A stretch of 18,916 bases of DNA from NCBI GenBank assembly GCA_046727175.1, contig JBKPCD010000016.1, forward strand, positions 1-18,916, given 5' to 3'. This DNA is from JBKPCD01 sp046727175. Lineage in GTDB: Bacteria > Acidobacteriota > Vicinamibacteria > Vicinamibacterales > 2-12-FULL-66-21. The notes beneath the pieces were generated by a model, which was given only the letters and a program-made list of their open reading frames with translations, had not been told where the DNA came from and ran no database searches. Position numbers and translations under genes: made by a program. Positions 16,575 through 18,916 of the stretch are shown here, in pieces (position 1 is the stretch's first letter; each line of letters starts with the position of its first letter).

Positions 16575-17050
16575 CATCTCTCCTGATTCCGGAGCAGCTC
16601 TCGCAGCAGCTCTACGACTCGCAGCCCCGTTACCGGGTCCTCGAGCTCCGGCGCGATCTCCGCCATCGGACCCAGCACGAAAAACCGGTCGCGAAATCTT
16701 GGGTGCGGGACGTGCAAGCCCGGCTCGTTGACGACGACGTCTCCGAACAGCACGAGATCGAGGTCGAGCGTACGCGGCGCGGCCGGGTACGGACGCTCCC
16801 GGCCGAACTCGCGCTCGATCGCGAGGAGCTCGTCGAGCAGTTCGCGCGCGCCCAGCGGCGTCTCGCCCACGACGACGGCGTTGAGGTACGCCGGCTGGTT
16901 CTCGAGCCCCGCGCCTTCGGGCGACGTCTCGATGATGGTCGAGATGGAAAGGTTGGTCAGAACCGTGGAGAGGCGCTCGGTGGCGAAACTCATCGCCGCA
17001 GCTCGATCGCCCATGTTGCTTCCGAGCGCGATCGCAACACGACGGGACAT
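16574..17050 (-). CDS. folK: HPPK: 6-hydroxymethyl-dihydropterin pyrophosphokinase
   Basis: The 158-residue enzyme transfers pyrophosphate from ATP to 6-hydroxymethyl-7,8-dihydropterin in folate synthesis, in the cytoplasm. It shows ALGSNMGDR at 8-16, ETSP at 41-44, QPAYLNAVV at 52-60, and the signature GRERPYPAAPRTLDLDLVLF, with the Mg-binding pair D96 and D98 matching the classical DxD. HPRFRDRFFVL at 117-127 completes the active site. Length is normal for a single-domain FolK, without FolB or FolP fusion, and no other folate gene is in view. The ATG at 17050 has no strong ribosome-binding site. It lies 35 nt after the preceding minus-strand gene and is probably co-transcribed with it. Confidence 0.95.
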   Translation of the reverse strand: MSRRVAIALGSNMGDRAAAMSFATERLSTVLTNLSISTIIETSPEGAGLENQPAYLNAVVVGETPLGARELLDELLAIEREFGRERPYPAAPRTLDLDLVLFGDVVVNEPGLHVPHPRFRDRFFVLGPMAEIAPELEDPVTGLRVVELLRELLRNQER

Positions 17051-17085
17051 AAAGAAAGAGCGATAGCAGGATCCGGATCTCGTCT

Positions 17086-17574
17086 CTACTCGACCCAGCG
17101 TGTTGGCAGGACTGCCCCACCCGTTCCTGCGCCGTCAGCGTGGCGGCCGAGCAGGTCGTCTCGCCCGGCGAGCATCTGTTCGAAGAACCGCTTGTGCTCG
17201 TGTGTCTCGCCGAGAATCACGCGCAGCATCGTTTGATGTCGCGCGTGCGTGAGCGCTTCGACGCGAGGCTCCCACTTCTCGAGAAACGCCTGAGCGCTGT
17301 CGCGATCCTGAGCGATGACGGAGTTCTGTGCCGCCTCCCCTTTGCCCTGCGGCTTGATCTCGGGCTCCGGCAGATCGACGGGGCTGCCGCCCATGTCGGT
17401 GACCGCGTCTCGAAGCCAGTTGAGCTGAAGATCCTCGCGCGCGATGATGTACTGATAGGTGTTGTTGAAGTCGTAGTTGCTGACGAAGCGCGCGGCGGCG
17501 ACGCGCCGCTGCCGGAGCGCGAGCTTCTCACGGTAGAACTCGGTCAGAAGCGCGAGAAGCTCCGTCGCCTTCAC
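17086..17574 (-). CDS. Helical protein, perhaps ferritin-like, overlapping dksA-type gene
   Basis: I do not recognise this 162-residue protein with certainty. It is mostly helical: residues 5-31, then NNTYQYIIAREDLQLNWLRDAV (38-58), a GGSP turn, a linker with Pro and Gln (about 66-85), and two further helices including LGETHEHKRFFEQM (121-134). Glu and His residues at 47, 123, 125 and 127 on amphipathic helices recall ferritin-like four-helix bundles, but a classical ExxH motif is not clear. The start is placed at GTG 17574, whose last two bases begin the upstream gene's TGA (GTGA overlap); a frame opening at 17616 would run 46 nt into the neighbour. Tight coupling suggests a functional link to the zinc-finger protein. 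Confidence 0.7.
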   Translation of the reverse strand: MKATELLALLTEFYREKLALRQRRVAAARFVSNYDFNNTYQYIIAREDLQLNWLRDAVTDMGGSPVDLPEPEIKPQGKGEAAQNSVIAQDRDSAQAFLEKWEPRVEALTHARHQTMLRVILGETHEHKRFFEQMLAGRDDLLGRHADGAGTGGAVLPTRWVE

Positions 17575-17936
17575 GCGCTTTGTTTTTCCTTGCAGGTGAT
17601 GCAGACGCGCGTCCACGGAATGGCGTTCAGCCGCGCGGGAGCGATCGGCTCACCGCAGTCGCGGCAGACGCCGTACGTACCCTTCTCCATTCGCCACAGC
17701 GCTTCTTCGATCGCCTGAAGGATCTTCGCGTCGGTCTGCTTCAACTTCAGCTGAATATGCACTTCGTTGTTGCCGCTCGCCTGGTCAGCCAGGTCTCCCT
17801 GCCGTGAGTTGTTCTCCATGGAAGTCTGCAGCGGTTTGACGCCGCCGCCTGCCGCCAGGATCTCGCCGCGTTTTCGCAGCAACATATCCTTGTACGGGGA
17901 AAGATCCATGCGTTCGTTCTCCACAGGTACCTTCAT
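17571..17936 (-). CDS. DksA/TraR-family C4 zinc-finger protein
   Basis: The 121-residue protein has the DksA/TraR architecture: a coiled-coil hairpin (about 15-85) with the tip motif DLADQAS at 48-54, which includes the paired Asp residues that in DksA reach into the RNA polymerase secondary channel. A C4 zinc finger follows (C91, C94, C112, C115; VCRDCGEPI and VCITCK). Such proteins alter promoter-complex stability, often with ppGpp. It is shorter than E. coli DksA (151), closer to the short YbiI/YocK-like members, so no symbol is given. The ATG at 17936 has GGAGGGG at 17947-17941. The next gene overlaps it by 4 nt. Confidence 0.9.
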   Translation of the reverse strand: MKVPVENERMDLSPYKDMLLRKRGEILAAGGGVKPLQTSMENNSRQGDLADQASGNNEVHIQLKLKQTDAKILQAIEEALWRMEKGTYGVCRDCGEPIAPARLNAIPWTRVCITCKEKQSA

Positions 17937-18000
17937 TCGGCCCCTCCGGGGAGATCAATTCTAACAGATTCGGAGCTCGGGATCGGCACCGGCCGCTGTC

Positions 18001-18035
18001 TCGAATCCCTGATCACTGATCCGTAATCGCGAATC
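18001..18035. repeat. Five phased heptamers ending in ATC
   Basis: TCGAATC, CCTGATC, ACTGATC, CGTAATC and GCGAATC run without gaps from 18001 to 18035, each 7 nt and each ending ATC. The array lies in the 140-nt gap between the AIM24-family gene and the DksA-family gene, both on the minus strand. The rest of that gap shows no coding or terminator signal. Confidence 0.6.
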
Positions 18036-18076
18036 GCCGGACTGCCTCTCGTGACCAGCAGCCGCGAAGGGGCAAA

Positions 18077-18826
18077 TCACCGGTCCCCGCCAATCAGATC
18101 GCCGAGGCCGCCGAGCATGCCGCCGAAATCGCGCTTCACGTCCTCGCGATCTCCTTGATACGCGGCGTGGATGCGATCCGCGAGCCTGGAGAACGGAAGC
18201 GTCTGCAGCCACACGCGCCCGGGTCCGGTCAGGGAGGCGAAAAACAGTCCTTCACCGCCGAAGAGCGACGTTTTTATCCCTCCGACGCGGACGATGTCGT
18301 AGTCGACGGTGGGATCGAGGGCGACGAGACAGCCGGTATCGACCTTGAGCCGCTCCCCTGGCCCAAGCTGCATGGGCACAATCGTGCCACCACTGTGAAT
18401 GAACAACTTGCCCGTCCCCTCCATCTTCTGAAGAATGAACCCCTCGCCGCCGAAGAAGCCCGCGCCAATGCGCTTCGTGAACGCGATGCTCAGATCGATC
18501 GGGCCGACCGCGCAGAGAAACGAGTCCTTCTGACAGAGCAGCTGCTGGTTCTGCAGTTCGACTTCGATGATCTTGCCGGGATACGGGCCGGCGAACGCGA
18601 CCTTACCTGCGGAGGCCGTGCTGCGGAAGTACGTGATGAAAAAGCTCTCTCCCGCCAGGAATTTTCGCGTCAGGCCACCACGGAAGCCTCCCTCCATCTT
18701 GGCGTCCATTTCCACGCCGTCGGTCATGTACATCATCGCGCCGGCCTCGGCCCGAACCTCGTCTCCGGGCGCAAGCGACAGAACCACGGCCTGCATGTCG
18801 TCGCCAACGATCTCGTGCGTAACCAT
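18077..18826 (-). CDS. AIM24 / TIGR00266 family protein
   Basis: The 249-residue protein belongs to the AIM24 family, a beta-rich fold of uncertain function (the yeast member is mitochondrial). Typical stretches are EAGAMMYMTDGVEMDAK, a GGFRGGLTRKFLAGESFF block near residues 47-63, FGGEGFILQKMEGTGKLFIHSGG, the VDTGCLVALDPTVDYDI block, and TSLFGGEGLFFASLTGPG near 190-205, with a Gly-rich C-terminal tail. There is no signal peptide. ATG at 18826 is chosen because GGAG lies 5 nt upstream; a GTG at 18832 would overlap that site. A heptamer array runs directly upstream. It may be first of the minus-strand group with the DksA-type gene. Confidence 0.9.
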   Translation of the reverse strand: MVTHEIVGDDMQAVVLSLAPGDEVRAEAGAMMYMTDGVEMDAKMEGGFRGGLTRKFLAGESFFITYFRSTASAGKVAFAGPYPGKIIEVELQNQQLLCQKDSFLCAVGPIDLSIAFTKRIGAGFFGGEGFILQKMEGTGKLFIHSGGTIVPMQLGPGERLKVDTGCLVALDPTVDYDIVRVGGIKTSLFGGEGLFFASLTGPGRVWLQTLPFSRLADRIHAAYQGDREDVKRDFGGMLGGLGDLIGGDR

Positions 18827-18836
18827 CGTCACTCCA

Positions 18837-18885
18837 GGCTTTGGGCTTTGGGCTTTGGGCTCAGGACTTTGGGCTTCGGCTTTCG
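18837..18885. repeat. GGCTTTG heptamer array upstream of AIM24 gene
   Basis: Seven units in strict 7-nt register: GGCTTTG three times, then GGCTCAG, GACTTTG, GGCTTCG and GCTTTCG. The array begins beside the AIM24 ribosome-binding site and occupies the place where its 5' leader or promoter should be. The region 18886-18916 to the window end holds nothing recognisable. Confidence 0.85.
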
Positions 18886-18916
18886 CAGTTTAAAGCGCAC
18901 AGCCTCGAGCCGAGAG

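Noticed and set aside
17140..17718. 192-codon plus-strand frame over the DksA-type and helical-protein genes
   Set aside because: It crosses two minus-strand genes that show real motifs and a coupled start; no motif of its own.

Overview
This window is GC-rich, almost fully coding, and typical of a Gram-negative (diderm) bacterium: TolC, RND and MacA/MacB export parts, a CpxP/Spy-like periplasmic protein and an ECF sigma/anti-sigma pair. Gene content, the long-form IspH, DUF4159 and SpoIID proteins in a diderm setting, GTG starts and Gly/Pro-rich inserts suggest an Acidobacteriota-like organism, perhaps Vicinamibacteria. That placement is inference from protein style, with no marker gene. No rRNA, tRNA, CRISPR array, insertion sequence or phage gene was seen.

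Layout. (1) 17-1753, plus strand: a SpoIID/LytB-domain exported protein and a stand-alone DUF4159 protein. (2) 1978-4460, plus: ECF sigma factor, membrane anti-sigma factor overlapping it by 14 nt, and ispH 4 nt after that. A perfect TATAAT lies 47 nt before the sigma gene. (3) 4545-4907, minus: a small membrane-anchored protein of unknown function. (4) 5042-15932, plus: the main feature, a probable export operon. It encodes a CpxP/Spy-like protein, a TolC-type outer-membrane channel, an RND adaptor, an RND pump, a MacA-like adaptor with a very large insert, a MacB-type ATPase and a separate MacB-type permease. One outer-membrane channel is thus encoded beside two inner-membrane engines, one proton-driven and one ATP-driven. 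(5) 16060-16518, plus: a small secreted protein ending in a strong rho-independent terminator. (6) 16574-18826, minus: an AIM24-family protein, a DksA/TraR zinc-finger protein, a helical protein of unknown function overlapping it by 4 nt, and folK.

The most unusual signal lies between the genes. At least five intergenic gaps carry short arrays with a period of about 7 nt, and each array has a different unit: GAATTGT, CGCCGAA/TACCGAA (with an adjoining 8-nt array), ATTGCAG (with an inverted block facing it), nnnGATC/nnnAATC, and GGCTTTG. Some touch expression signals: one starts inside the last codons of ispH, one ends next to the AIM24 ribosome-binding site, and one separates macA from the macB ATPase gene. 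They resemble in form the heptanucleotide STRR repeats known from filamentous cyanobacteria. Within proteins, the clearest novelty is the roughly 170-residue MacA insert, which carries two MTPEE/MSPEE helices like the LTxxQ motif of the CpxP/Spy-like protein encoded at the head of the same operon.
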